Shown here in pieces: positions 1 to 9,695 of a stretch of DNA of 64,000 bases. Under the pieces are notes generated by a model. It was given only the letters and a program-made list of their open reading frames with translations. It was not told where the DNA came from and did no database searches. How positions within the stretch are numbered: the first letter of the stretch is position 1; each line of letters starts with the position of its first letter. This stretch comes from Nostoc sp. NMS9 (GTDB taxonomy: Bacteria > Cyanobacteriota > Cyanobacteriia > Cyanobacteriales > Nostocaceae): positions 1 through 64,000 of the forward strand of contig NZ_JABXKL010000048.1 in assembly GCF_017114995.1 (NCBI RefSeq), given 5' to 3'. Made by a program: the position numbers and the translations under genes.

Positions 1-465
1 TTTAACTATTGAGCTTTAGCCACTTGACAAGTTTCTATTTTTCTTAACTTGACACCAATGGCAAGATGCCCACCCCACAAGATGTATTTAAGACAGAATA
101 AAACTGCTGTAAGTTTTTCTAGTAGGGCTGGTGAGTGTGGAAAGAGAAAAAGCGATCGCTACCTTTCCGAAATACCTTCGTGCTACACTGTAGTCAATAT
201 CAAACCTCTTCACAACTCCAATGAAATAGCTGAAATGAAGTAGTACCAAGCACCTGTTGCGCCCAAGCAACAAATGTCAACAAAGAATAAACGCAACTAG
301 TTTGACAGGGTTACTTCACAAGTCATGCACTAAATATATTGTCATCACTCCTATCTACATTAAACCGCTTCCTAACTGTCTGCGGCTGAGTTTATTTTGT
401 GTCTAATCTACCCGTAATTTTTGGAGATACGCGGGTGGAAGTTTGCGAATTGAGGTTTGAGAAGA
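1..465. other. Intergenic, no gene seen
   Basis: I see no convincing gene here. Two short overlapping reading frames on opposite strands (49-243 and 88-273) have no recognisable family or ribosome binding site. A HIP1 octamer (GCGATCGC type) lies at about 151-160. The region probably holds the promoter of the ABC-F gene that follows, but I cannot place its boxes with confidence. Confidence 0.5.
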
Positions 466-2079
466 ATGCCGAAAAAATCAATATTGTTAGCTGAGAATTT
501 AGCCTACGAACTCAGCGTAGATAGAACTTTGTTTCAAGGAGTTCATGTGAATATCGAAGCAGGCGATCGCATCGCTTTAGTTGGTCGCAACGGTGTAGGG
601 AAATCAACCCTTTTCAAGATATTTGCAGGTAAAATTAACCCATGTGCGGGTTCAGTTTGGTGTAATGGTATTGTCTATTATTTGCCACAAATCAGCACTA
701 TCAGACAAGAAATTACAGCAAATACAATAGTTAATTTTTTGATTTCTATCTCTGATGAGTGGTGGAAGATTGAGGATATTTTGCAAACACAATTCCATAC
801 CAAAGTTGACTTATCTTTACCAATTGCTAACTTGAGTGGTGGAGAACTTACTAAACTGTTTTTGGCGATCGGTTTAGCTCAAGAGCCAAACTTGTTATTG
901 CTCGATGAGCCAACTAATCACATGGATTTGCAAGCATTAGAAAGCTTAAGACAGTTTCTTTTGAATTTCACAGGTGCTTATGTAATTGTCTCTCACAAGC
1001 CTTTTTTCTTAGACCAAGTAACAGAAGTTACGTGGGAACTTACACCTGTTGGCGTGAAAATATATGGCGGTAATTTCTCGCACTATCGAGAACAGAAAGA
1101 AATAGAGTTAGAGGCAGCATTGCGATCGCACGAAGCCGCCAGAAAGGAACTCAAACGTACCCAAGCCACAGCTATGCAAGAACAGCAACGCGCAGCCCAA
1201 TCTAGTCGCAACGGTCGCGCCAAGTTTCTGAATGGTAGTATTGATAGAATGGCAGCAGGACTGATTAAAACCAAAGCTGAGGTGTCTACCGGAACAGCGA
1301 AAAAGAAACATGAAGCAGCAGTAGCAAAGACTAATCAAAAGGTTGCAGAGACGAAGGTCAAAACTACCAAAGTAACAAGTATTCAGCTAGAAGAAAAAAA
1401 TCAAAAGCGCCGAAATCTAATTAATATCGAGGGTGCGAATCTTAGGATATCAGAGCGTCTATTAATTCAAAATATTCAACTGCATATATCATCTGGCGAT
1501 CGCATAGCCATTATCGGCGCAAACGGTTCTGGTAAATCGAGTTTGGTCAAAGCAATTTTGGGAATGGAAAACCAAACAGTGGTTTTGGAGTCAGGTGAAG
1601 TTTTGCTTGCACCCACAATTAAAGCTGTATATCTCGATCAAACCTATGAATTGGTAAATCGCCAATACACACTTTTGGAAAATATGCAAGCTGCCAATCC
1701 TCATCTCAGCTATCAGCTTTTGCGTCAACAGTTGGGACACTTCCTCTTTAAATATGATCGTGTTCACAAAAGCGCTTCCATACTGAGTGGGGGTGAATTG
1801 GCAAGATTAGCGATTGCTATGATCAGTATCTCAGAAATCGATTTACTAATTCTTGATGAGCCAACTAATAACCTGGATATTGAAACTGTTGAACAAATGG
1901 TAGTAGGTATCAATGATTACCAAGGAGCGCTTTGGGTAATTTCCCACGATATCGATTTTCTCAGTCGGATTAACATTACCCAAGGTTTCAAGTTGAGGGA
2001 ACAAACTTTGCAAATGACAACTTATTTACCGAGTACACCAGAGCAATATTATCGAGAGTTGCTGGAATGTGATAAATAA
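466..2079 (+). CDS. ABC-F family ATPase
   Basis: Duplicated-ATPase ABC protein without membrane segments, about 537 residues. The first domain has Walker A GRNGVGKST (about residues 40-48), signature LSGGE and Walker B LLLLDEPTNH. The second has GANGSGKSS, LSGGE and LLILDEPTNNLD. A charged Lys/Arg/Ala-rich linker of about 90 residues joins them, as in ABC-F proteins, which act on the ribosome (translation factors or antibiotic protection). The ATG at 466 is preferred over an in-frame TTG at 457 because a purine-rich stretch lies just upstream. ABC-F membership is clear; the particular role (housekeeping or resistance) cannot be told from sequence. Confidence 0.9.
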   Translation: MPKKSILLAENLAYELSVDRTLFQGVHVNIEAGDRIALVGRNGVGKSTLFKIFAGKINPCAGSVWCNGIVYYLPQISTIRQEITANTIVNFLISISDEWWKIEDILQTQFHTKVDLSLPIANLSGGELTKLFLAIGLAQEPNLLLLDEPTNHMDLQALESLRQFLLNFTGAYVIVSHKPFFLDQVTEVTWELTPVGVKIYGGNFSHYREQKEIELEAALRSHEAARKELKRTQATAMQEQQRAAQSSRNGRAKFLNGSIDRMAAGLIKTKAEVSTGTAKKKHEAAVAKTNQKVAETKVKTTKVTSIQLEEKNQKRRNLINIEGANLRISERLLIQNIQLHISSGDRIAIIGANGSGKSSLVKAILGMENQTVVLESGEVLLAPTIKAVYLDQTYELVNRQYTLLENMQAANPHLSYQLLRQQLGHFLFKYDRVHKSASILSGGELARLAIAMISISEIDLLILDEPTNNLDIETVEQMVVGINDYQGALWVISHDIDFLSRINITQGFKLREQTLQMTTYLPSTPEQYYRELLECDK

Positions 2080-2175
2080 AGCGATCGCCTTATGTAAATT
2101 TCTAGCTCAACAACAGAAGCCGCAAAGCATACAGGCAAGTTATAATTCTCTTGCGGATCAACGTAACAAAAATTT

Positions 2176-2502
2176 ATGAGTAACCCCCTTGTGCAAGCCT
2201 TTTTCGTAGGCAGAGCAGTAGCTGAAGTAGTTAATGAGCGTTTAGAGGTCGCCTTGACCGATGCTTTGAGCGATCTGGGCAAATTTGATGCAGAAGCTAG
2301 AGAGCAGTTGCGCCAGTTTACAGAAGAAGTCCTAGAGCGGGCAAATCGGGCAGCAGAAGCAGCTAATGCCAGTCAAGCTACCGCAGGTACTGGGCAAACC
2401 AGTTCTGATTCAGGTGACTTGCAAGCAGAGATTGATGAATTACGAGCCGAAATTGCCCTGTTACGAACAGAATTGCAACATTATCGTAGAGCTTCTGCAT
2501 AA
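2176..2502 (+). CDS. Conserved cyanobacterial coiled-coil protein
   Basis: Small acidic protein of 108 residues. The N-terminal half (starting [19 protein letters not shown]) is hydrophobic to amphipathic. An Ala/Ser/Thr-rich linker (about residues 60-80) is followed by a C-terminal heptad-like segment ([17 protein letters not shown]) that should form a coiled coil. I recognise this type as conserved in cyanobacteria (DUF6825-like) but know no biochemical function. It begins about 100 nt after the ABC-F gene on the same strand. The ATG at 2176 is the only sensible start. Confidence 0.75.
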   Translation: MSNPLVQAFFVGRAVAEVVNERLEVALTDALSDLGKFDAEAREQLRQFTEEVLERANRAAEAANASQATAGTGQTSSDSGDLQAEIDELRAEIALLRTELQHYRRASA

Positions 2503-2504
2503 AT

Positions 2505-2577
2505 TTTAGTCATTAGTCATTGGTCATTGGTCAAAAATTATGTACAAATGACAAAAGACAAATGACAAAGGACATTT
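2505..2577. repeat. Short tandem heptamer repeats (STRR type)
   Basis: Tandem TAGTCAT/TGGTCAT heptamers are followed by runs of the AAATGACAAAGGACA type. The left half is roughly complementary to the right half, so the block could fold. The same motif families recur at about 5085-5110, 24187-24262 and 47319-47345, usually just after stop codons. This matches the short tandemly repeated sequences known from Nostocales. Confidence 0.7.
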
Positions 2578-2655
2578 AAGAAAAAAATAGTTTAGGAATC
2601 AGAGTGTCTTTTCTTCCAAGTGATTCGGTCGCAAACCAACGGTACACTAAAGTAT

Positions 2656-4341
2656 ATGGAACAAGGTTATTCAGAGAAGGCATACCGTTGGAATCGGGAA
2701 AAATACTCTAGCAAACGGCGTTTTGTGGACATTTGGTCTTTTGTCTTGACCTTATTGTTCAAACTTTGGCTATACAACAAATCTTGGAGTTATCCGGGAG
2801 GTGTGACTGATGTAAAGCAAGCTACAAGACGCAAAACCCAAGCGGTTTGGATTCGCAATACTCTACTGGATTTAGGACCAACCTTCATCAAAGTTGGGCA
2901 ACTGTTTTCTACCCGTGCTGATATATTCCCTGGTGAATATGTAGAAGAACTAGCCAAGTTACAAGACAAAGTACCCGCATTTAGTTATGAGCAAGTAGAA
3001 GCGATCGTTGAGAAAGAACTAGGCAAGAAAATTCCTGAACTCTTCCATAATTTTGAACCTATTCCCTTAGCTGCTGCTAGCTTGGGGCAAGTACACAAAG
3101 CTGTGCTACATACTGGGGAATCGGTTGTTGTCAAGGTGCAACGTCCTGGACTAAAGAAATTATTTGAAATAGATTTACAGATTCTCAAGGGAATTACCCG
3201 CTACTTTCAAAGCCATCCCAAATGGGGACGGGGACGAGATTGGTTGGGTATTTATGAAGAATGTTGTCGCATTCTTTGGGAAGAAATTGATTATCTTAAC
3301 GAAGGTCGTAACGCCGATACTTTTCGCCGGAACTTTCGCGGCTACGATTGGGTGAACGTCCCCAGAATATACTGGCGTTACGCTACTTCCAGAGTGTTGA
3401 CTCTAGAATATCTCCCCGGAATTAAAATTAGCCAATACGAAGCTTTAGAAGCAGCAGGTTTAGATCGAAAGGCGATCGCTCGTCAAGGCGCTCAAGCCTA
3501 CTTACTACAATTACTCAATAGTGGCTTTTTCCACGCCGATCCTCACCCAGGCAATATTGCTGTTAGTGCAAATGGTGCTCTAATATTCTACGATTTCGGC
3601 ATGATGGGGCGGATTAAGTCCAACGTCCGCGAAGGACTGATGCAAACACTGTTTGGCATTGCTCAAAAAGATGGCGATCGCGTTGTGCAATCTCTGATAG
3701 ATTTAGGTGCGATCGCCCCAACTGATGATATGGGGCCAGTGCGGCGTTCCGTCCAGTATATGCTGGACAATTTTATGGATAAGCCTTTTGAGAACCAATC
3801 AGTTGCGGCAATCAGTGACGACCTTTACGAAATAGCTTATAATCAGCCATTTAGATTTCCAGCAACTTTCACTTTCGTGATGCGAGCTTTTTCTACCCTA
3901 GAAGGAGTAGGCAAAGGCTTAGATCCAGAGTTTAACTTTATGGAAGTTGCCAAACCGTATGCAATGCAACTTATGACCGATATGAATGGTTCTGAGGGGA
4001 ATAGCTTTCTGAACGAATTAAGTCGCCAAGCAGCTCAGGTAAGTAGTACCGCCTTTGGTCTACCACGTAGATTAGAGGATACACTAGAGAAGCTAGAGCA
4101 GGGAGATATGCGCTTGCGCGTTCGGTCTATAGAAACCGAACGCCTGCTGCGGCGACAGAGCAGTATTCAGCTCTCAATAAGCTATGCTCTGTTAATCAGC
4201 GGTTTCACGCTTTCAGCTACTATTTTAGTGGTTAAGGATTATGTATGGTTGGCACTGCTGCCTGGTTTAATTGCAGCGGCGCTTTCAGCGATCATGATCC
4301 GATTACTTTTACGCCTCGACCGTTACGATCGCACGTATTAA
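2656..4341 (+). CDS. ABC1/UbiB (AarF) family kinase-like protein
   Basis: Protein of about 561 residues in the ABC1/ADCK/UbiB family of atypical kinases, linked in plants and bacteria to quinone and prenyl-lipid metabolism. The ABC1 signature follows LGPTFIKVGQLFSTR, the Ala-rich nucleotide loop AAASLGQVHKA and the VVVKVQRP lysine are present, with the catalytic loop FFHADPHPGN and the metal-binding FYDFGMMG. Two hydrophobic helices close the C-terminus (about residues 505-555), as is usual. The ATG at 2656 fits the family better than an in-frame GTG at 2620. The substrate is unknown. Cyanobacteria carry several paralogues. Confidence 0.92.
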   Translation: MEQGYSEKAYRWNREKYSSKRRFVDIWSFVLTLLFKLWLYNKSWSYPGGVTDVKQATRRKTQAVWIRNTLLDLGPTFIKVGQLFSTRADIFPGEYVEELAKLQDKVPAFSYEQVEAIVEKELGKKIPELFHNFEPIPLAAASLGQVHKAVLHTGESVVVKVQRPGLKKLFEIDLQILKGITRYFQSHPKWGRGRDWLGIYEECCRILWEEIDYLNEGRNADTFRRNFRGYDWVNVPRIYWRYATSRVLTLEYLPGIKISQYEALEAAGLDRKAIARQGAQAYLLQLLNSGFFHADPHPGNIAVSANGALIFYDFGMMGRIKSNVREGLMQTLFGIAQKDGDRVVQSLIDLGAIAPTDDMGPVRRSVQYMLDNFMDKPFENQSVAAISDDLYEIAYNQPFRFPATFTFVMRAFSTLEGVGKGLDPEFNFMEVAKPYAMQLMTDMNGSEGNSFLNELSRQAAQVSSTAFGLPRRLEDTLEKLEQGDMRLRVRSIETERLLRRQSSIQLSISYALLISGFTLSATILVVKDYVWLALLPGLIAAALSAIMIRLLLRLDRYDRTY

Positions 4342-4356
4342 TTGTTGCAAAAAATT

Positions 4357-5094
4357 ATGAAACTTAATTTCACGGGTTTTAGCGATCCGGGACTTATTCG
4401 TTCTAATAATCAGGATGCTTACTATATAGACCCAGAAGGACGATTTTTCGTTGTTGCCGATGGTATGGGTGGTCATGCCGGAGGTGAAGAGGCAAGTCGC
4501 ATTGCCACTGGAGAAATTCAGGCGTATTTGGTAGCAAATTGGGAAACTTCTAAGTCTTCTCAAGAATTACTAGAGCAAGCTTTGTGGGGTGCCAATGAAG
4601 CGATTTTGCAGGATCAGCAAAATCATCCCGAACGCGCCGATATGGGGACAACTGTTGTAGCAGTGATTTTTCGCTCCCCAGAGTCGCCTTGGTGCGCTCA
4701 TGTTGGCGATTCGCGGCTGTATCGCTTCCGAGAGTCGCACCTAGAACAAGTAACGGAAGACCACACTTGGGTAGCACGAGCAATCAAAATCGGTGACATC
4801 ACCTTAGATGAAGCACGATTACATCCTTTTCGCCATGTATTATCGCGCTGTTTGGGGCGCGAAGACTTGCATCAAATTGATGTGCAACCACTAGATGTAA
4901 AAATTGGCGATCGCTTGCTCTTATGTAGTGATGGTCTTACAGAAGAACTTGTCGAGCAGAAGATTGCTAACTGCCTCCAAGCTAGTGCTTGGCTTGATAA
5001 AGCCGCCATCTCTCTTGTTGAGGCTGCCAAAGAGCATGGAGGGCACGATAACATCACAGTTGTCATCGTCTCGCTTGAAGAAAATAGTCATTAG
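4357..5094 (+). CDS. PP2C-type Ser/Thr protein phosphatase
   Basis: Metal-dependent phosphatase of 245 residues, a compact single-domain PP2C. Visible motifs in order: RSNNQDAYYI, VADGMGGHAGGEEAS (metal ligands), MGTTVV, HVGDSRLYRFR, LCSDGLTEEL and the C-terminal GGHDNITVVIV. These cover the usual Asp/Gly metal-binding set. Its ATG lies 15 nt after the ABC1 kinase stop, so the two are probably cotranscribed; whether one acts on the other is not known. Two upstream in-frame TTG codons are less likely starts. Confidence 0.93.
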   Translation: MKLNFTGFSDPGLIRSNNQDAYYIDPEGRFFVVADGMGGHAGGEEASRIATGEIQAYLVANWETSKSSQELLEQALWGANEAILQDQQNHPERADMGTTVVAVIFRSPESPWCAHVGDSRLYRFRESHLEQVTEDHTWVARAIKIGDITLDEARLHPFRHVLSRCLGREDLHQIDVQPLDVKIGDRLLLCSDGLTEELVEQKIANCLQASAWLDKAAISLVEAAKEHGGHDNITVVIVSLEENSH

Positions 5095-5309
5095 TCATTA
5101 GTCAATGCTTAGTAACTGTAAACAAATGACAAAGGACATAGACGCGCCAGCGGCTACTCTTCGAGAACGCCAAGGGCGAACCCGCAGGGTAGGACAAATA
5201 ACTAATCCGGTAAATATACTCAGTAATTTGTTCAGCATGAGCATTTTTCCTTTTTACAATTTGATACAAATATTTTTAGCCTCTAAAATGACCTAAAGAG
5301 ACTAAATTT

Positions 5310-5348
5310 GTATAAATTGGTAAATTGACATCTTGCACGTAATAAGGT
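5310..5348 (+). promoter_or_regulatory. Possible NtcA-like promoter
   Basis: GTA-N8-TAA at 5310-5323 is one base off the NtcA consensus GTA-N8-TAC. A TAN3T-type -10 box (TAAGGT) follows at 5343-5348, 19 nt downstream, slightly short of the usual 20-24. nblA is nitrogen regulated in cyanobacteria, which makes the position meaningful, but it lies about 480 nt from the nblA start. Weak, sequence-only inference. Confidence 0.25.
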
Positions 5349-5730
5349 AATGCGACTATAATTCACGCTTATTACCATTAATTCTCCAACCTCCTTAGAA
5401 ATCTCCACCCTCCGAAGCTTGCTCCACGCTTGGGGAGACAGCATCTTAGGCTTTTTAGACACAAAGACTAAGACGGGTTTTGCATAGCACCAAATATTCT
5501 CTTTAAAGGAGATTTGTGCAAAGCATGAAGGAACTAGGGAGGTAGTTATACCTATCTAAGACCAAATAGAGCTTATTTTCCGGAATATGGTTCAGCTGAC
5601 TTGGGTGGTATATCAGTAGGATTAGGTGCAAGATATCAGAGCAGAAAAAGTCCACACTTTGGATGTGGGCAATCTGTCAAACAATTGTTATCTTTCGTAA
5701 TACGGAGGAACAAATGTTGGACAGATATGA

Positions 5731-5754
5731 GTCCAAATATTATCCCATTTGGAC
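5731..5754 (+). promoter_or_regulatory. Hairpin in the nblA leader
   Basis: Perfect 8-bp inverted repeat (GTCCAAAT ... ATTTGGAC) with an 8-nt loop, about 50 nt upstream of the nblA ATG. It is not followed by a T-run, so it is not a terminator. It could stabilise the transcript or control translation. Confidence 0.5.
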
Positions 5755-5804
5755 TTCTGTGAGCGATATCACCTTTACGCGTTGTTTTTTCGGAGTAATT
5801 AATT

Positions 5805-6002
5805 ATGAGTCAACCAATGAAACTATCCTTGGAACAGCAATTCAGCATCTGCTCATTTGCTACTCAGGTGCAGAATATGAGCCACGATCAAGCTAAAGAT
5901 TTTTTAGTCAAGCTCTATGAGCAAATGGTCGTGCGCGAGGCAACTTATCAAGAGCTTCTTAAGCACCAGTGGGGCTTAGATTCCGGTTCCACTATGGCAT
6001 AG
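5805..6002 (+). CDS. Phycobilisome degradation protein NblA
   Basis: 65-residue protein recognisable throughout as NblA, the small adaptor that directs phycobilisomes to Clp proteolysis under nitrogen or sulfur starvation. Typical features: N-terminal MSQPMKLSLEQQFSICSF, central VQNMSHDQAKDFLVKLYEQ and the second helix YQELLKHQWGL. It forms a two-helix hairpin and usually works as a dimer. A GGAG at 5792-5795 sits 9 nt before the ATG and decides the start. The gene stands alone with a long leader. It fits an organism with phycobilisomes. Confidence 0.95.
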   Translation: MSQPMKLSLEQQFSICSFATQVQNMSHDQAKDFLVKLYEQMVVREATYQELLKHQWGLDSGSTMA

Positions 6003-6471
6003 AGTCGTTCTAATGTCGCAGTGGGCGACCTCCTTCTCTTGCTTGGTTCCAAGGAGGAAAAGAGCTGGGGATGTCGGGGCGTCAACTTCGATAAGTAATT
6101 CCACAAGATGGCGCAAAAGTTTAATTCACGAAATTAACTAAGAATGAGTAAACATTGTCTACGCCATATCTGCTGGAGTCTAGACTAACTTTAGCATTGC
6201 AGGCTAAATCCGTTGTTTGCTTTAGCCAAACTTCTTGTTGTTTCGTCTAGTGTGAGAATCACACCTGGATATCTTTACAATCCACTGGAATATTTGCACA
6301 GGAAGATTCAGAGATAATTTGAATACCACTGCTTTAGCAGCTAGCGATTTCACTCTTTATACATATAACTAGAACTTACATCTTTATATATATTTTGTTT
6401 ATAAAACGTTACATTGTTTGAGCGACCACCTTTTAGTTCCATATAAAACACGTAACATTAACAAACTATGC
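6003..6471. other. Intergenic between nblA and a convergent kinase gene
   Basis: No gene seen. An inverted repeat CCTCCTT ... AAGGAGG (6029-6057) lies shortly after nblA and may end or protect its transcript, though no T-run follows. The rest is A+T-rich with no clear motif. Confidence 0.45.
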
Positions 6472-8025
6472 CTAGCTGGAAAGATCGTATGGAGAATCTG
6501 TATCAATACTTTCCAGTTTTGTTATAATTTGGGGCTTAATCTTTTCGTACTCGTTTTTGAGTAAACTTTTACTGATTTGCGGGTCGGCAGAGGACATCAA
6601 CGTATTGCTCATTGCGACCCACTCTTGCAGTCGTTGCCGCTGGGCAGAAGCGACGCTGGAAAGTAAGATGTGGGTACAGGGATTTGGTGCTTCTCGTGCA
6701 AAGAATAAGAGGCGGTAGTAACCTGTGTGCTGTAGCAACCGGGCAATTTCTTGACCAAGGCTGGTTTTGAGATCGAGGTAATAAGGCAACCATTTAGCGC
6801 CATGCTTGCGATTGTAGATGACAGTAATCCATAGCAGCATGGGATGAGGGATAGAGATGAACAGAAATTGGTTATAGCGGGTACAGAGTAAGCGTTTTTG
6901 AATTTCCTCTTGCGGTAGCATCACCCACAAAGCTGGTAAAACCTCTCCATTGGTATGAATGGGCTGGGGAAACACAATATCGGCAATTGGTTTATTTTGG
7001 GGCCAGGAAATGGCACGAGCAATTTCATCATTTGACCAAGATACCCGCAAATCGGCTTTGGTCTTTTGTTCAACCTCAGTGCTAGCTGTAGTAGTGGGAA
7101 CTAGGGCACGGCCGGCTTGCTGAATTTTGCGTGTATGCTCAGGCTTTTCTAAAGATGCTAAAACTCTGAGGATTTCAGTAATACTTTGGGGGCGATCGCG
7201 TGCTACTTTAGCTAGACAACTCATCACTAAATTTTCGATTTCTTTTGGTAGTTCCAATCCCGGAGCAACCTCAGCAAAAGAACGTGGTTTTTGATAGTGA
7301 TGTGTTTTATACCACGCACCAAAAGAGTGAGTTGGTGCCACCAGTGGCATTTTGCCTGTGAGCATCTCAAACATCATGACGCCCAAACTATAAATATCAG
7401 CACGGTTGTCTAATTCCTTACCCTCCATCTGTTCGGGAGAAGAATAAGCCAATGTCCCCAAATAAAATTTTGTATGGTCGCCATCTGACTGTAATAACTT
7501 AGCAATACCAAAATCTAGAACCTTGACCAATTCTCCAAAACTCGGATCTTGAATCACCAGCATATTGCTTGGCTTAACATCACGATGGATAATTGGGCAA
7601 ATAGTGCCATCAACCGGGATGCCATCATGGGCACACTGTAACCCCAGGCTGAGTTGACGCGTCATACTGAGGAATCTTGGTAAAGGTAATCGTTGCTTGC
7701 GAATAATATTGTTCAGGCTTTGTCCTTGTAAGTATTCCATGACGTAGAAGGGGATGTTATTGTCATCTACGCCATAGTCCATAACTCGGACAATATGGAT
7801 ACTTTTTTGCCCCAGTAAAGCACAGGTTTTTGCTTCTCGCTCAAAGCGGTCTTGCAATCGCATCTTTTCATTTTGGATTGATAGAGCTAGAAACTTAACC
7901 GCAACAGGTACACCTCCCAACAATGTATCTTTAGCACGATAAACCCGACCCATTGCTCCAGTACCGATTAACTCTTGGAGTTGGTAGCGTTTGCTGAGTA
8001 AGCGACCAATGTTGGGGTCTGACAT
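6472..8025 (-). CDS. Ser/Thr protein kinase (Hanks type)
   Basis: Protein of 517 residues from the ATG at 8025 (sequence starts MSDPNIGRLLSKRYQL); the upstream extension to 8151 has no family resemblance. The kinase domain occupies about residues 15-290: Gly loop IGTGAMGRVY, AVKF lysine, catalytic HRDVKPSN, DFGIAK and the SSPEQ activation-loop end. All catalytic residues are present. A C-terminal half of about 220 residues has no transmembrane helix or domain I can name; it probably carries a sensor or scaffold role. It stands alone and convergent with nblA. Substrate unknown. Confidence 0.92.
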   Translation of the reverse strand: MSDPNIGRLLSKRYQLQELIGTGAMGRVYRAKDTLLGGVPVAVKFLALSIQNEKMRLQDRFEREAKTCALLGQKSIHIVRVMDYGVDDNNIPFYVMEYLQGQSLNNIIRKQRLPLPRFLSMTRQLSLGLQCAHDGIPVDGTICPIIHRDVKPSNMLVIQDPSFGELVKVLDFGIAKLLQSDGDHTKFYLGTLAYSSPEQMEGKELDNRADIYSLGVMMFEMLTGKMPLVAPTHSFGAWYKTHHYQKPRSFAEVAPGLELPKEIENLVMSCLAKVARDRPQSITEILRVLASLEKPEHTRKIQQAGRALVPTTTASTEVEQKTKADLRVSWSNDEIARAISWPQNKPIADIVFPQPIHTNGEVLPALWVMLPQEEIQKRLLCTRYNQFLFISIPHPMLLWITVIYNRKHGAKWLPYYLDLKTSLGQEIARLLQHTGYYRLLFFAREAPNPCTHILLSSVASAQRQRLQEWVAMSNTLMSSADPQISKSLLKNEYEKIKPQIITKLESIDTDSPYDLSS

Positions 8026-8681
8026 AGAAAATTCGACTCCAAAAGCAGGTTGTAAGTGTTTAGGAGGACAAGTGCATTCAAACTTATATCTGATGATTGC
8101 GCCTAGAAATGACTTTTTATGCTCGTACTGCAAGACAGAAATGGAAGTCAAAAGGCAAAAAGCTTATAAGCTAGGCTTTTGTGCGATTTCCAATCGTTGG
8201 TCTATTTACGCGGTGCTGTACTAGCTTTTTCAGTCCTCTTTCAGAAGATTGAAACCACGATTTGACCGTTTGCAACAGAGACGGTTATTGCAACTGGTGC
8301 AACATACTAAATCAAACAAGCATAAAGAGTAGATTTATAATGACGCTTTGTACCATTTTGCACTTTAATTGTGGTGTAGTTTTAGTTTGCCCAATTTTGA
8401 CTAATGCGCTATCACTCTTGGTGTCTCCCCAACTCTTGGAGACGTTGCTTCGTGTTGGGAGAAGACGGTACACTTTGGCTACACGAAACTCTACCTGCCT
8501 TTGTAGGTTAACAAACCCTTAACTTCGCATTAGTGTACGGAGGTAGACTTTGTTTGTGTAATAGCGAATTATATTCGCCCAATACTTTTAAAACATTTTT
8601 TGATTACCTAAAAGATTTTTAATTTTCAGGCTCATTCTTACATAGTAAGAATGCATCATTTATTGATAAAACTGTGATAGC
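8026..8681. other. Intergenic, contains a candidate palindromic element
   Basis: No gene is supported; short frames here have no family features. ACTAATGCG at 8399-8407 and its complement CGCATTAGT at 8526-8534 bound a segment of 136 bp with a GC-rich core containing short inverted repeats, possibly a small MITE-like element. I see no clear target-site duplication. The kinase promoter should lie at the left end. Confidence 0.35.
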
Positions 8682-9695
8682 CTAAGTGGTAGTTTTTCGT
8701 TTTCCCTGTTGGTTAGGATATATATCAAAACTTGATTTATTATTCATCACATAGTATTGAATTCGACGTTCGACAATACTATTAAATCGGGACATAAAAT
8801 CATAAAAGAAGCCCGGATATTCCCTGATTTCTGTGAATGCTGTTAACCATTTTCCTTGTTTTATAGGTTCTACAACTTGAAGGTAAGCTAGATTTTTCTT
8901 ATAGACTGAGAGATTATAAGATAGAGCACGCATTAGAGCAGGATTTTTTTTCACAACGTCTTGTTGCATGAAATATTTAGCAGCTTTGCAAGATTGATCT
9001 AGACGTGGTAATTGGCTTTGATATACAAGAGAACCAGGGCGTGAACGGTAGAAATAATAGGGTTTTGGTTCAATAAAAAACCTAGCTCCTCTAATTAAGC
9101 ATTTCATATCAAGCCAAAAATCTTGACCCATCCTGATTTCATCATCGTACTCAATGCCGTGCTTAACCAAAAATTCTCGTTTGAATAGAGGCTTGCTTAA
9201 GCCAAGATGCAATCCTGGTTCCCCAAAGACATCAGTTTCTACAAAATAAACGATATCAATTTGGAGAATTTTATCTATACATTCTCCACTTTCTTGAATC
9301 AATGTACTCCAAGGAGATGTTGCACCGTCTTTGATAAAATAAACATCATCAGCAATCATGTCTGCATTTGTTTTATTTGCCAGAGACACAAGCTTGGACA
9401 ATCTTTCGGGAGCATACCAATCATCTGAATCAAGTACAGCAATCCATTCTCCTCGGGCTGCTCTAAAGGCGCGATTACGTGCAGCCGCTGCTCCAAGATT
9501 TTGCTGATTAACTATCACTTTGAGACGTTGATCAGTGAAACTTTTAGCGACTTCTACAGTTTTATCACTTGAGCCATCATCGACCATGATAACTTCAATG
9601 TCAGTGAGTGTTTGCTCTAAGGCTGACTCTATTGCCTTCCCAATATAAGTTTCAGTATTGTAAGCAGGGATAATAACGGAGACTTTAGGATTCAC
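8682..9695 (-). CDS. Glycosyltransferase family 2
   Basis: 337-residue cytosolic or peripheral glycosyltransferase of the GT-A fold. The N-terminus has VSVIIPAYNTETYIGKAIES, then VMVDDGSSDKT (nucleotide-sugar binding) and WIAVLDSDDWYAPERL with the metal-binding DSD. The C-terminal part carries lipid/acceptor-binding-like basic and aromatic residues but no clear membrane helix. Such enzymes build exopolysaccharide or glycolipid sugars; donor and acceptor are unknown. The start is a GTG at 9695 preceded by AGGAG. It is a single gene with no sugar-gene cluster around it. Confidence 0.9.
   Translation of the reverse strand: MNPKVSVIIPAYNTETYIGKAIESALEQTLTDIEVIMVDDGSSDKTVEVAKSFTDQRLKVIVNQQNLGAAAARNRAFRAARGEWIAVLDSDDWYAPERLSKLVSLANKTNADMIADDVYFIKDGATSPWSTLIQESGECIDKILQIDIVYFVETDVFGEPGLHLGLSKPLFKREFLVKHGIEYDDEIRMGQDFWLDMKCLIRGARFFIEPKPYYFYRSRPGSLVYQSQLPRLDQSCKAAKYFMQQDVVKKNPALMRALSYNLSVYKKNLAYLQVVEPIKQGKWLTAFTEIREYPGFFYDFMSRFNSIVERRIQYYVMNNKSSFDIYPNQQGKRKTTT

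Larger units (their letters stand above)
5095..5804. other. Long intergenic region upstream of nblA
   Basis: No gene is supported in this stretch of about 700 bases. It starts with STRR heptamers (TAGTCAT) directly after the phosphatase stop, then a GC-rich dispersed repeat (about 5146-5197). The rest is A+T rich and probably carries the nblA promoter and a long leader. A 77-codon frame at 5663-5896 runs into nblA out of frame and looks spurious. Confidence 0.55.

Noticed and set aside
5663..5896. 77-codon frame upstream of nblA
   Set aside because: It overlaps nblA out of frame, no family similarity, no ribosome binding site.
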